DNA of 64,000 bases from Actinomyces oris (GTDB lineage: Bacteria; Actinomycetota; Actinomycetes; Actinomycetales; Actinomycetaceae). Position 1 is the stretch's first letter. Each line of letters starts with the position of its first letter. A program made the translations under genes and the position numbers. The notes under the pieces were generated by a model. It was not told the DNA's origin, did no database searches, and worked only from the letters and a program-made list of their open reading frames with translations. Below are positions 37,540 to 48,332 of the stretch, piece after piece. The stretch spans positions 1,488,001 through 1,552,000 of the forward strand of contig NZ_CP014232.1 of assembly GCF_001553935.1 (NCBI RefSeq), given 5' to 3'.

Positions 37540-39387
37540 ATGACCCACATCCTGTCCGCAGTCGCCTGGCCGTACGCCAACGGCCCGCGTCACATCGGCC
37601 ACGTCGCCGGCTTCGGTGTTCCCTCTGACGTCTTCTCGCGCTACATGCGCATGGCCGGTCATGACGTCCTCATGGTCTCGGGCACCGATGAGCACGGCAC
37701 CCCGATCCTCGTCGCCGCCGACGAGGAGGGCCTCAGCGCCCGTGAGCTCGCCGACCGCAACAACCGGCTCATCGTCGAGGACCTCGTGGCCCTGGGCCTG
37801 TCCTACGACCTGTTCACCCGCACCACCGCCGGCAACCACTACCACGTGGTCCAGGACATGTTCACCACCGTGCGGGACAACGGCTACATGGTCCAGCAGG
37901 TGACCCGCTCGGCGATCTCCCCCTCCACCGGGCGCACCCTCCCCGACCGCTACATCGAGGGCACCTGCCCGATCTGCGGCGCCGACGGCGCCCGCGGGGA
38001 CCAGTGCGACACCTGCGGCAACCAGCTCGACCCCACCGACCTCATCAGCCCACGCTCGCGGATCAACGGTGAGACCCCCGAGTTCGTGGAGACCACTCAC
38101 TGGTTCCTCGACCTGCCCGCCCTGGCTCAGGCCCTGGGTGCCTGGCTCGACGAGCGCGAGGCCTCCGGCACCTGGCGGCCCAACGTCATCAAGTTCTCCC
38201 AGAACCTCCTGGGGGACATCCGCCCGCGCGCCATGACCCGGGACATCGACTGGGGCATCCCGGTGCCCGGCTGGGAGGACCAGCCCACCAAGCGCCTCTA
38301 CGTCTGGTTCGACGCCGTTATCGGCTACCTGTCCGCCTCCGTGGAGTGGGCGCGCCGCAGTGGCGACCCCGATGCGTGGCGTGCCTGGTGGAACGACCCC
38401 CAGGCCCTGTCCTACTACTTCATGGGCAAGGACAATATCGTCTTCCACTCCCAGATCTGGCCCGCCGAGCTCCTGGGCTACAACGGCCAGGGCGCGGCCG
38501 GCGGCGAGCCCGGGCGCCTGGGCGTGCTCAACCTGCCCACCGAGGTCGTCTCCAGCGAGTTCCTCACCATGGAGGGCAAGAAGTTCTCCTCCTCCCACGG
38601 CATCGTCATCTACGTGCGTGACTTCCTCGAGCGCTACCAGGCCGACGCCCTGCGCTACTTCATCTGCGCGGCCGGCCCGGAGACCGCGGACGCGGACTTC
38701 ACCTGGGCGGAGTTCGTGCGGCGCACCAACGGCGAGCTCGTGGCCGGCTGGGGCAACCTGGTCAACCGCACCGCCTCCATGATCCACAAGCGCTTCGGGC
38801 AGATCCCTGAGTCCGCCGAGCTGGAGGACATCGACCGGGCCCTGCTCGACGCCGTCGAGGCCGGTTTCGCCTCCGTGGGAGACCTCATCGCCCAGCACCG
38901 CCAGAAGGCGGCCCTGGGGGAGGCGATGCGCCTGGTCGGCGAGGCCAACAAGTACGTGGCCGACACCCAGCCCTTCAAGCTCAAGGGTGAGGACCCCGCC
39001 ACCCAGGCCCGCCTGGCCACGGTCCTGCACACGCTGGCCCAGGCGGTCACCGACCTCAACCTCATGCTCTCGCCCTTCCTGCCGCACGCCGCCAACGACG
39101 TCGACCGGGTCCTGGGCGGAAGCGGCCGGATCGCCCCGATGCCCCGCATCGAGGAGGTCGACGAGCTCGACCCCGACCACCTGCCCGAGGCCTTCGACGG
39201 TCGCTCCGGCTACCCGATCATCACCGGCGACTACCAGGACGCCCCCACCTGGGGGCGCCACCCGGTGACCGTCGGCACTCCCGTGGCCAAGCCGGCCCCG
39301 GTGTTCACCAAGCTGGACGAGTCGATCGTCGAGGCCGAGCTGGCCCGTTACGCCGACTCCGTGCCCGACGACGTCACCGGCTCCTGA
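37540..39387 (+). CDS. metG: Methionyl-tRNA synthetase
   Basis: This is a 615-residue class I synthetase that charges tRNA-Met. The HIGH motif is '[11 protein letters not shown]' (about 14-24). Four cysteines of the zinc knuckle are 'CPICG' and 'CDTCG' (about 143-164). The KMSKS-type motif is '[10 protein letters not shown]' (about 344-353), with Phe/Ser substitutions typical of the family. The C-terminal anticodon-binding helical domain carries '[14 protein letters not shown]'. There is no extra tRNA-binding EMAP domain at the end. The gene is the first of the conserved actinobacterial block metG-tatD-rpf-rsmA-ispE-uup and is 5 bases ahead of tatD, so those two are co-transcribed. Confidence 0.96.
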   Translation: MTHILSAVAWPYANGPRHIGHVAGFGVPSDVFSRYMRMAGHDVLMVSGTDEHGTPILVAADEEGLSARELADRNNRLIVEDLVALGLSYDLFTRTTAGNHYHVVQDMFTTVRDNGYMVQQVTRSAISPSTGRTLPDRYIEGTCPICGADGARGDQCDTCGNQLDPTDLISPRSRINGETPEFVETTHWFLDLPALAQALGAWLDEREASGTWRPNVIKFSQNLLGDIRPRAMTRDIDWGIPVPGWEDQPTKRLYVWFDAVIGYLSASVEWARRSGDPDAWRAWWNDPQALSYYFMGKDNIVFHSQIWPAELLGYNGQGAAGGEPGRLGVLNLPTEVVSSEFLTMEGKKFSSSHGIVIYVRDFLERYQADALRYFICAAGPETADADFTWAEFVRRTNGELVAGWGNLVNRTASMIHKRFGQIPESAELEDIDRALLDAVEAGFASVGDLIAQHRQKAALGEAMRLVGEANKYVADTQPFKLKGEDPATQARLATVLHTLAQAVTDLNLMLSPFLPHAANDVDRVLGGSGRIAPMPRIEEVDELDPDHLPEAFDGRSGYPIITGDYQDAPTWGRHPVTVGTPVAKPAPVFTKLDESIVEAELARYADSVPDDVTGS

Positions 39388-39392
39388 GATCC

Positions 39393-40319
39393 ATGGGCTC
39401 GAAGAAACGCGACCGCTCCTGGCCGCCGGCCGACGCCGTCGCCCCGTTGGCGGCCCCGGTCACCGACAACCACACGCACCTACCGGTCGCGGCGGACGCC
39501 GGCGGCCCCGGCTCCGAGGCGCCGCTGAGCGCCGCCGAGCTGGTCGAGCGCGCCGCCGCCGTGGGCGTGACCCGCGTGGTGACCTCCGCCTGCGAGGTCA
39601 CCACCTGGCGGGAGAGCCTGGCCCAGGCCCGTGAGCTGCCGGGAGTGCGCGTGGCCCTGGCCGTGCACCCCAACGAGGCCGTCCTGCACGCCGGAGTGCG
39701 CGAGACCGGCCCCGACGGGCTCGAGCCGCGGGCTCAGGAGCACCATGCCGAGCCGCTCGAGGAGGTCATGGTGCGCCTGGAGGAGACGCTCAGGGCGAAC
39801 GCCGACGTCGTCGTCGCCGTCGGGGAGAGCGGCCTGGATTTCTTCCGCACCGGTGAAAAGGGGGCCGTCGCCCAGCGTGAGGCCTTCCGGGCACACATTG
39901 CCCTGGCCAAGGACCTCGACCTGCCCCTGCAGATCCACGACCGTGACGCGCACGCCGCCTGCGTGGAGGTCCTCAAGGCCGACGGCGCCCCCGAGCGCAC
40001 CGTCTTCCACTGCTTCTCAGGTGGGCCGCAGCTGGCCGCCGCCTGTGCTGAGCACGGCTGGTACGCCTCCATCGCCGGCCCGCTCACTTACCCGGCCAAC
40101 GACTCTCTGCGGGAGGCGGTCGCCGCCCTGCCCGACGCGCTGCTCCTAGTGGAGACCGACGCCCCCTACCTCCCGCCCAAGCGCTGGCGCGGCCGCCCCA
40201 ATGCCTCCTACCTGCTGGGTGACACGGTCCGCTTCCTGGCTGAGCAGCGGGGCCTGAGTGAGGAAGACCTCTGCCGGCGTCTGCAGGCCACCACCGAAGC
40301 GGTCTACGGGGCCTGGTGA
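39393..40319 (+). CDS. tatD: TatD-family metal-dependent DNase
   Basis: This is a 308-residue TIM-barrel hydrolase. Metal ligands are visible: 'VTDNHTHLPV' (first His pair, about 27-34), 'VGESGLDFF' (Glu, about 147-155), 'LQIHDRDAH' (His, about 180), 'FHCFSGG' (His, about 206) and 'LVETDAPYLPPKRWRGRPN' (Asp, about 252). All five sites of the family are intact. The protein is expected to be a 3'-5' exonuclease that trims DNA or repairs oxidative damage. It starts 5 bases after the metG stop. The first 25 residues form a short basic extension not seen in most members. Confidence 0.93.
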   Translation: MGSKKRDRSWPPADAVAPLAAPVTDNHTHLPVAADAGGPGSEAPLSAAELVERAAAVGVTRVVTSACEVTTWRESLAQARELPGVRVALAVHPNEAVLHAGVRETGPDGLEPRAQEHHAEPLEEVMVRLEETLRANADVVVAVGESGLDFFRTGEKGAVAQREAFRAHIALAKDLDLPLQIHDRDAHAACVEVLKADGAPERTVFHCFSGGPQLAAACAEHGWYASIAGPLTYPANDSLREAVAALPDALLLVETDAPYLPPKRWRGRPNASYLLGDTVRFLAEQRGLSEEDLCRRLQATTEAVYGAW

Positions 40320-40638
40320 TTGCCGTGGGTCGGCCGAGGACCGACGGGAACCACCCGGGCTCAGACCTATGGACCCTGACATCCTGCGGGGGAGGAGGTC
40401 GCCATCCCGGGAAGAGGAAAAGAGGGCGCAGCAGTGGTGCCGTGGCCGGTTTTGTCCGGACGATGCCTCCCAGGTTGACATCGTTCTTCCAGGGGTGTCC
40501 CAGGTGGGTGACAGGTGGGGATCAGGGCCTGTCTGCACGGTTCCATCACAAGCGCACAGGGTGTGAGCAGGTGCATTGGCACGCCCCTGGGTCATCGGTT
40601 ACGGTGACACGCAGTCGTCAAACGAAGGAAGTTCTATC
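40320..40638 (+). other. Intergenic region with a candidate promoter for the G5 gene
   Basis: There is no gene in these 319 bases. TTGGCA (40576-40581) and TACGGT (40600-40605) with an 18-base spacer could be the promoter of the next gene, giving a leader of about 27 bases with its own ribosome site. I looked for a c-di-AMP riboswitch, common before rpf genes, and could not recognise one. Confidence 0.4.
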
Positions 40639-41643
40639 GTGGGTCGTCACTCCCAGACCAGCTCCCTGAGTACTACACTCTCCGGCCTTGGCTCCTTGGC
40701 CACCAAGAAGCGGACCGCCTCCGGTGGTCACGGCCGTCGTCGCGCCGAGGGGCCCGCCAAGACCTCCCTGACCCCCATGCTCTTCAAGGCAGGGGGTGCA
40801 GCTGCGGCCTTCTCCCTGGCGGTCTCCGGTGCCGCCTACGCGGCCATCTCCGCAGGGGATGACGAGGGTAGCTCCTCCGCGGGCGGTTCCTTCGGGCTGA
40901 TCGGCGGTGAGTCGGACGGACAGGCCAAGGCCGCCGCCACACCGAAGGCCGGCGCCGGCAAGATCGCCAGCGCCCAAACCTCCACCACCACCGTCGATGA
41001 GCCCCAGGTTCACAGCACGGTGAAGAAGGAGACCGACTCCCTGCCCAAGGGTGAGACCAAGGTTGAGACCGCCGGCGTTGATGGTCTCGTGCGCACCACC
41101 TACGAGGTCACCACTCAGGACGGCAAGGAGGTCTCCCGCACCCCGATCGCCCAGGTCGTCGTCACCAAGAAGGTGGACGAGGTCGTCCTGGTGGGCACCG
41201 GCGAGCAGCAGGCCCAGCAGGAGGCCGCCCAGCAGGCTCAGTCGGCCGGTGACGGTCAGGCCGCCCAGGCCAACGGGGGCAGTGAGGGCTCGAACAGCAG
41301 CACTGCGGCGCCCGCGGCCAACCCCGGTGCGGGGACCGACCCCGACAGCGCCAAGGCCATCGCCCGCTCCATGATGGCCGGCCACGGTTGGGGGGACTCC
41401 GAGTTCTCCTGCCTGGAGAGCCTGTGGACCCGTGAGTCCAGCTGGAACTACCAGGCCGAGAACGCCTCCTCGGGCGCCTACGGCATCCCCCAGGCGCTGC
41501 CCGGCACCAAGATGAGTGAGGTCGCCGACGACTGGGCCACCAACCCCACCACCCAGATCACCTGGGGCCTGAACTACATCTCCGGCCGCTACGGCACCCC
41601 CTGCTCGGCCTGGGCTCACTCCGAGTCCGTCGGTTGGTACTGA
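40639..41643 (+). CDS. G5-domain protein with C-terminal lytic-transglycosylase-like domain
   Basis: This protein has 334 residues from the GTG at 40639 (GGAAG seven bases upstream). A basic N-tail of about 48 residues is followed by a membrane or signal segment 'AGGAAAAFSLAVSGAAYAAI'. A low-complexity linker leads to a G5 domain (about 135-190, 'GLVRTTYEVTTQDGKEVSRT' then 'PIAQVVVTKKVDEVVLVGTG'). After a Gln/Ala linker comes the lysozyme-like end 'CLESLWTRESSWNYQAENAS' with 'SGAYGIPQALPGTKMSEV' and 'WGLNYISGRYGTPCSAW', which is SLT-type rather than Rpf-type. It should bind and cleave peptidoglycan outside the cell. It is a neighbour and paralogue of the next gene. Confidence 0.87.
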   Translation: MGRHSQTSSLSTTLSGLGSLATKKRTASGGHGRRRAEGPAKTSLTPMLFKAGGAAAAFSLAVSGAAYAAISAGDDEGSSSAGGSFGLIGGESDGQAKAAATPKAGAGKIASAQTSTTTVDEPQVHSTVKKETDSLPKGETKVETAGVDGLVRTTYEVTTQDGKEVSRTPIAQVVVTKKVDEVVLVGTGEQQAQQEAAQQAQSAGDGQAAQANGGSEGSNSSTAAPAANPGAGTDPDSAKAIARSMMAGHGWGDSEFSCLESLWTRESSWNYQAENASSGAYGIPQALPGTKMSEVADDWATNPTTQITWGLNYISGRYGTPCSAWAHSESVGWY

Positions 41644-41697
41644 GCCGAAGCGGCCCGCTCGGGACGGCATCTCGCCTCGCGGCACCCGGAACGTCGT

Positions 41698-41734
41698 CGA
41701 CGGCGCCCGTCTCCTAGTGAGACTGGCGCCGTCG
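41698..41734 (+). terminator. Terminator after the first G5 gene
   Basis: Arms 41698-41713 and 41719-41734 pair with one mismatch around CTAGT, 55 bases after the stop. Confidence 0.7.
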
Positions 41735-41840
41735 CCATTGTCATGGGACGCAGGTCACGCCGGCGTGAGGTGCTTTATTGTCGTCGCCGTCACGCTTCCA
41801 CTACCGTGGCACTCGCCGTCAACTGGAAGGACGTCTCCCC

Positions 41841-42728
41841 ATGACTCCCCTCGCTCGTTCCCACGACCACGCCTTGCCGGAGGAGCCGCAGGACGCGGCC
41901 CAGGAGCAGCACGGCATGCGCACCATCGCGCTGCGCGCCGGCCTGGCGGCTCTGGCCCTGTCGGTCGCGGTCTCCGGGGCCGCGTACGCCGCTGTCCGCG
42001 CGGGGGAGCCCTCGCGCACCTCCGGTGTCGAGGCGGACGCGAAGGGCACCGATGGTCTGGGGGCTGAAGGCGGTCGCAGCCGAGTCTCGGTCACGCCGAG
42101 TACCCAGAAGGTCACCACCGAGACGGTCGAAGCCGCCGACCCCCACGGGTCGGTCCAGCAGGAGAGCAGCGATCTGTCTGAAGGCGAGACCAAGGTGGCC
42201 ACGGCGGGTGTCGACGGCGTCGTGCGCACCACCTACGAGGTCACCACCGTGGGCGGCAAGGAGGTCTCCCGCACTCCTGTCGCCCAGGTCGTCGTCACCC
42301 AGAAGGTCGATGAGGTCGTTCTGGTGGGCACCGGGGCGGCCAAGAAGCAGGAGAGCAAGCCGGAACAGTCTCAGGGGCAGGGCCAGTCTCAGGGGCAGGG
42401 TCAGACTCAGGCACCCTCGGAGTCCTCCGGAGGTTCTGGCGGTTCGGCGTCCGGCGGCAGTGCCGGCACGACCGGCGGCGGTGCCGGAGACGACGGTGTC
42501 TGGGCCCAGCTCGCCCAGTGCGAGTCCGGCGGCAACCCGGCGACCAACACCGGCAACGGCTTCTACGGCATGTACCAGTTCACCCTGGAGACCTGGCAGT
42601 CCCTGGGCGGAACCGGCTACCCCCACGAGGCCGATGCCGCCACCCAGACCGCCATGGCCAAGAAGCTCCAGGCCCAGTCCGGCTGGGGCCAGTGGCCCGG
42701 CTGCGCCGACAAGCTCGGCCTGCGCTGA
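41841..42728 (+). CDS. rpf: Resuscitation-promoting factor (G5 plus Rpf domain)
   Basis: This is a 295-residue secreted muralytic enzyme. A signal or anchor segment 'AGLAALALSVAVSGAAYAAV' follows a 25-residue N-tail. The G5 domain (about 105-168) has 'GVVRTTYEVTTVGGKEVSRT', nearly the same as in the previous gene. After a Gln/Gly/Ser-rich linker comes the Rpf domain: 'VWAQLAQCESGGNPATNTGN' with the catalytic Glu in 'CESGG', then 'GFYGMYQFTLETWQSLGG' and 'QSGWGQWPGCADKLGLR', including the conserved Cys pair. Rpf enzymes hydrolyse peptidoglycan and wake dormant actinobacteria. The start has GGAAGGAC upstream. Position just before rsmA matches mycobacterial rpfB, although DUF348 repeats are not visible here. 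Confidence 0.92.
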   Translation: MTPLARSHDHALPEEPQDAAQEQHGMRTIALRAGLAALALSVAVSGAAYAAVRAGEPSRTSGVEADAKGTDGLGAEGGRSRVSVTPSTQKVTTETVEAADPHGSVQQESSDLSEGETKVATAGVDGVVRTTYEVTTVGGKEVSRTPVAQVVVTQKVDEVVLVGTGAAKKQESKPEQSQGQGQSQGQGQTQAPSESSGGSGGSASGGSAGTTGGGAGDDGVWAQLAQCESGGNPATNTGNGFYGMYQFTLETWQSLGGTGYPHEADAATQTAMAKKLQAQSGWGQWPGCADKLGLR

Positions 42729-42823
42729 GCGGCCCGAGCCGCGTCCGGGGCGTCGCGCACGCCCCGGGGCTCGATCATCCCGATCATGCAGAGAGCATGC
42801 GGCATGTTCCCAGACATCTCACA

Positions 42824-42857
42824 GTGACAAAAGGCGGGCGCCGGTTACTGTGTCCCC
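42824..42857 (+). promoter_or_regulatory. Promoter for a leaderless rsmA transcript
   Basis: GTGACA (42824-42829) and TACTGT (42846-42851) have a 16-base spacer. The -10 ends six bases before the ATG at 42858. The sequence around it (TACTGTGTCC then ATG) is nearly the same as at rsmI. Confidence 0.55.
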
Positions 42858-43952
42858 ATGACGTTGCCGGCCCCCGAGTCACAGGTGCCCCCGGCAGGAG
42901 CCGCCCCCATCGACGGGCACGACCCTGCAGGAGCCTGTGAGGCCACCTCCGAGACCCCCGCCGAAGCCGCCCGAGCGGAGCACACCCACCAGGACCCCCG
43001 GGATCCTGAGGATCACGGCGCCTCCGCGGGCTCCCGGGCCGCAGGCCTCCTGGGCCCCGCTGAGGTCCGCGGCCTGTCCCAGGCGCTGGGCATCCGCCCC
43101 ACCAAGACGCTGGGGCAGAACTTCGTCCACGACGCCGGCACCGTGCGCCGCATCGTCAGGAGCGCAGGCGTGCGCCCCCAGGACACGGTCCTGGAGATCG
43201 GGCCGGGCCTGGGCTCCCTGACCCTGGCCCTCCTCGAGACCGGGGCGCGAGTGGTCGCCGTCGAGATTGACCCCGCCCTGGCCCGGGCGCTCCCCATCAC
43301 CGTCGCCGACCGCATGCCGCCGGCCGCCGGCCGCCTGACCCTCATCCAGGCCGACGCGCTGAGCATCACCGGCCCGGACTCGCTGGGCGATGCCGGGGCC
43401 CCTCCCACCCGCCTCGTGGCGAACCTGCCCTACAACGTGGCCGTCCCCGTTCTGCTCACCGCGCTGGAGGCCCTGCCCAGCCTGGAGAGCGTCACCGTCA
43501 TGGTCCAGGCCGAGGTCGCCGACCGCCTCGCCGCCGAACCCGGCTCGCGGACCTACGGGGTCCCCAGCGTCAAGGCCGCCTGGTACGCGGCCGCCCGCCG
43601 CACCCTGACCATCTCCCGCCACGTCTTCTGGCCCGTGCCCAACGTCGACTCCGCCCTCGTCGAGCTCGTGCGCCGTCGTCCCCCCACCACGCGCGCCACC
43701 CGCGAGCAGGTCTTCGCCGTGGTTGATGCCGCCTTCGCCCAGCGCCGCAAGACCCTGCGCAAGGCCCTGGCCAGGCTCGCCGGAGGGGCCGACGCCGCCG
43801 AGTCCGCCCTGCGCGCCGCCGGCATCGACCCGACGCGGCGCGGCGAGACCCTCGACATCACCGCCTTCGCCGCCCTGGCCGAGGTGCTGCAGCCCGTCGC
43901 CGCCGATGAGACCGCCGCGCCAACGCCTCCCACCTCACAGGAGCAGTCATGA
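42858..43952 (+). CDS. rsmA: 16S rRNA dimethyladenosine transferase RsmA (KsgA)
   Basis: This is a 364-residue enzyme that dimethylates A1518 and A1519 of 16S rRNA. The first 70 residues are a Pro/Ala/Glu-rich extension that most homologues lack. The core starts '[20 protein letters not shown]' (about 86). SAM motif I is '[20 protein letters not shown]' (about 112) and the catalytic NLPY is '[15 protein letters not shown]' (about 186). The C-terminal '[15 protein letters not shown]' and '[20 protein letters not shown]' are as expected. Its last four bases overlap the start of ispE (ATGA), so translation is coupled. Loss of this enzyme is known to give kasugamycin resistance in other bacteria. 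Confidence 0.95.
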   Translation: MTLPAPESQVPPAGAAPIDGHDPAGACEATSETPAEAARAEHTHQDPRDPEDHGASAGSRAAGLLGPAEVRGLSQALGIRPTKTLGQNFVHDAGTVRRIVRSAGVRPQDTVLEIGPGLGSLTLALLETGARVVAVEIDPALARALPITVADRMPPAAGRLTLIQADALSITGPDSLGDAGAPPTRLVANLPYNVAVPVLLTALEALPSLESVTVMVQAEVADRLAAEPGSRTYGVPSVKAAWYAAARRTLTISRHVFWPVPNVDSALVELVRRRPPTTRATREQVFAVVDAAFAQRRKTLRKALARLAGGADAAESALRAAGIDPTRRGETLDITAFAALAEVLQPVAADETAAPTPPTSQEQS

Positions 43953-44934
43953 GCCATCTGCGTGCCGTCCCCGACGGCCCCACCGGTCCGCGCGAGTCCA
44001 CCGTGCCGCCCCGCAGCGGCTCGGCCAGCTCGGTGCGCGTCGAGGCCCCCGGCAAGGTCAACCTCTTCCTGTCCGTCGGCGCCCCCGGCCCCGACGGCTA
44101 CCACCCGCTCACCACGGTCTTCCAGGCGGTCCGCCTCATCGAGACCGTCACCGCCCGCAGGCAGTCCGCCCAGGACCACGGCACCGTCACCCTCACCCTC
44201 GAGGAGCCCGACGCCGACGTGCCGGCGGACGAGTCCAACCTGGCCGTGCGGGCCGCCACGCTCCTGGCGCAGACCACCGGCGTCAGCGAGGGCGTCGACC
44301 TCCTGCTGCGCAAGCGCGTCCCCGTCGCCGGCGGGATGGCCGGAGGATCCGCCGACGCCGCCGCCGCCCTCGTGGCCTGCAACGCCCTGTGGGGCACGGG
44401 CCTGTCCCTGCCCGAGCTCTCCGCCCTGGCCGCGCGCCTGGGGGCCGACGTCCCCTTCCCCCTGACCGGGGCCACGGCCGTCGGGAGCGGCCGCGGCGAC
44501 CTGGTCACCCCGATCATGACCCGGGGCGCCTACCACTGGGTCTTCGCCCTGGCCGAGGAGGGCCTGTCCACCCCGGCGGTCTTCCACCGCTTCGACGAGC
44601 TGACCGGTGGCGGGCATCCCGCCGTGCGCGATGTGCCCGAGGCCCTCACCGCCGCCCTGCGCGCCGGGGACGCCCAAGCCCTGGCCGGTTCCCTCCACAA
44701 CGACCTCCAGGCCGCCGCCCTTGACCTGCGCCCCGAGCTGGCCGAGGTCATCGCCGTGGCTGAGGAGGCCGGGGCCCTTCGCGCCATCGTCTCCGGCTCC
44801 GGCCCCACCATCGCCGCCCTCGTCGAGGACCCCGGCGACGCCCAACGGGTCTCACGCGCACTGAAGGCCTCGGGCCTGGTCGCCGACGTCCTGCGCGCCG
44901 ACGCCCCCGTGGCCGGCGCCCGGGTGGTGGGCTG

Positions 44935-44935
<1 letters not shown>
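43949..44935 (+). CDS. ispE: 4-diphosphocytidyl-2-C-methyl-D-erythritol kinase
   Basis: This is a 328-residue GHMP kinase of the MEP isoprenoid pathway that phosphorylates CDP-methylerythritol. Motif 1 is '[20 protein letters not shown]' (about 30-49) with the conserved 'K-N-L' segment. The ATP loop is '[20 protein letters not shown]' (about 126-145), with a possible catalytic Asp in it. The final glycine-rich motif '[20 protein letters not shown]' is near 280. About 28 extra residues precede the core. It is flanked by four-base and one-base overlaps with rsmA and the ABC-F gene, making one operon. Its presence shows that the organism makes isoprenoids by the MEP route. Confidence 0.95.
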
Positions 44936-46845
<1,910 letters not shown>

Positions 46846-46967
46846 AAGGCGCCGTGGCGGCCCTGGGGCCTTGTCGCTGGAAGCAGTGGGGAGGGAGCGG
46901 GGCTCGGGGAGAGGGATGAGGCGGGGACTGGAGCGGCGTCGTCGCTGCTCATGACTGCCCGGGCCGC

Positions 46968-47513
46968 TCAGACGACGGGGGCGACCTGGCGGGCCAGCTC
47001 GACGAGATGATCCAGGTTGGGGGCGATGTCCTCGGCGGCGGCACCCCACAGGCGCATGACCAGGTCCACCGGGACTGTGGGCAGGCCCGCCAGCCTCAGG
47101 ACGACGACGCCCTGGGTGGGGCCGTTGGACTCGTAGAAGGCGGAGAACCCCACCATGTCCGGGCCCGGCCGTAGACGCACCAGCTCGGCCTCGGGCAGGA
47201 GCGCGGCGACGAGATGACGCTGGGTGGCACGGCGCCCCTCCTTGGAGCCGTCATCCTTGGCGATCTCCAGACTGAGGTCGACGACGAAGGGCGGATGGGC
47301 GACGTCGTCGATATGCATGAGACGGGCGAAGCGCCCCTGGCGCTCCATGGCCTGCAACTCGTTGAGCAAGGACTCCAGCTCGGAGCGCCACTGCGGTCCG
47401 GTCACTCCCAGGTGGGCGCTGCGGTGCCTGGCCTCCTCCCGCGCCCACCCCGGAGGTGGGAAGGGCGGGATGATCACCCATCGCTGGGGATCAGGAGTGA
47501 CCGCGATCTGCAC
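46968..47513 (-). CDS. Conserved-looking hypothetical protein beside the kinase/FHA cluster
   Basis: This is a 181-residue soluble protein. The GTG at 47513 is chosen because GGAAGGA lies seven bases upstream; an ATG at 47537 would add eight residues. It begins 'MQIAVTPDPQRWVIIPPFPP' and contains 'WRSELESLLNELQAMERQGR' (helical) and a beta-rich region 'HPPFVVDLSLEIA' ... 'MVGFSAFYESNGPTQGVVVL'. The end is 'LVMRLWGAAAEDIAPNLDHL'. The shape, an N-terminal half followed by repeated strands and a helical end, is reminiscent of small secretion-system chaperone-like proteins, but I do not recognise the family. It is divergent from the RDD-FHA gene, with 67 bases between them, and so shares its regulatory region. 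Confidence 0.7.
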   Translation of the reverse strand: MQIAVTPDPQRWVIIPPFPPPGWAREEARHRSAHLGVTGPQWRSELESLLNELQAMERQGRFARLMHIDDVAHPPFVVDLSLEIAKDDGSKEGRRATQRHLVAALLPEAELVRLRPGPDMVGFSAFYESNGPTQGVVVLRLAGLPTVPVDLVMRLWGAAAEDIAPNLDHLVELARQVAPVV

Positions 47514-47580
47514 TGTGTGTTCCTTCCGAGACGTCATCCGACTGCGAGGCAGTGGGCTGGGCGCCTACCATGTCTGTCCT

Positions 47581-48324
47581 ATGAGGACCCGAGAGCGACA
47601 TACGACAATTATGCCTGCATCCGCACGCCGACGTGTGGTCCGCGTGCTGGTGGATGCGGGGCTCATCATCGCACTGTGTGCCGTCACGGAGCGCTGCTGT
47701 GGAATCTTATTCGCTGTCGGGGCGGTTGTGCTGCTTCTTGCTGTGATGACTGCCATGATGGCGATGACAGGCGCCACACCCGGTGGGCTGGTGACGGGGG
47801 TCCGGCTGCGGAGGGTTGCGGAGACGAATAGCCCTCCTGGACGCTCGGCGGTGATTTACGTCGCATTTTTAGGCCTGTCTTTGGTGGCAACCGCAGGGCT
47901 GGCCCCCTTGGTGTTGTGGATTCTCTCACTATGGCGTGCTGAACAGCGCACCTGGTTCGACCGACTGGCCGGAACGGTTCTTCTCAGTGCCAGGCCGACC
48001 TCGGTGTCAGCCTGCTCCCTGGTGGTTGAGGGCTCAGTAATCCCAGTTCTGGGGCCGATTGTTCTCGGGCGTCGGCCGGCCCCGATCGAGTCCCACCCCG
48101 ATGCGCAGCTCGTCGCGGTGCTCCGTTCGGAGGACTCCGTGTCCAAGACGCACGCTCTTTTCGTGCCCGCTTCGGATGGGGTTCTCGTCACAGATTTGGG
48201 TTCGACGAACGGCACCCACATCGAGGACGAGGAGGGGGTTCACCGACTCTCACCCGGCCGAGCGGAGTACGTGCACCGGGGACGGCAGGCATACTTGGGT
48301 GACGGTGTCTGTATCGTCCGTTGA
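47581..48324 (+). CDS. RDD membrane protein with C-terminal FHA domain (short)
   Basis: This is a 247-residue protein. The N-terminal half is an RDD-type membrane module with helices near residues 20-65 ('RVLVDAGLIIALCAVTERCC', 'LFAVGAVVLLLAVMTAMMAM') and 'GGLVTGVRLRRVAE', then another helix at about 95-115 and the closing 'RTWFDRLAGTVLL'. The C-terminal half is an FHA domain with 'GPIVLGRRPAPIE', 'EDSVSKTHALFVPASDGVLV' and 'DLGSTNGTHIED', that is the Gly-Arg, Ser-x-x-His and Thr-Asn-Gly signature residues that bind phosphothreonine. It should tether a phosphoprotein partner to the membrane. A TACCAT box nine bases before the ATG suggests a near-leaderless start. It ends nine bases before the next gene. 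Confidence 0.87.
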   Translation: MRTRERHTTIMPASARRRVVRVLVDAGLIIALCAVTERCCGILFAVGAVVLLLAVMTAMMAMTGATPGGLVTGVRLRRVAETNSPPGRSAVIYVAFLGLSLVATAGLAPLVLWILSLWRAEQRTWFDRLAGTVLLSARPTSVSACSLVVEGSVIPVLGPIVLGRRPAPIESHPDAQLVAVLRSEDSVSKTHALFVPASDGVLVTDLGSTNGTHIEDEEGVHRLSPGRAEYVHRGRQAYLGDGVCIVR

Positions 48325-48332
48325 GGAGAAAA

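Noticed and set aside
40320..41840. Possible c-di-AMP riboswitch before the G5/Rpf genes
   Set aside because: Such switches are common before actinobacterial rpf genes, but I could not identify the conserved core in either upstream region. A covariance-model search would decide.
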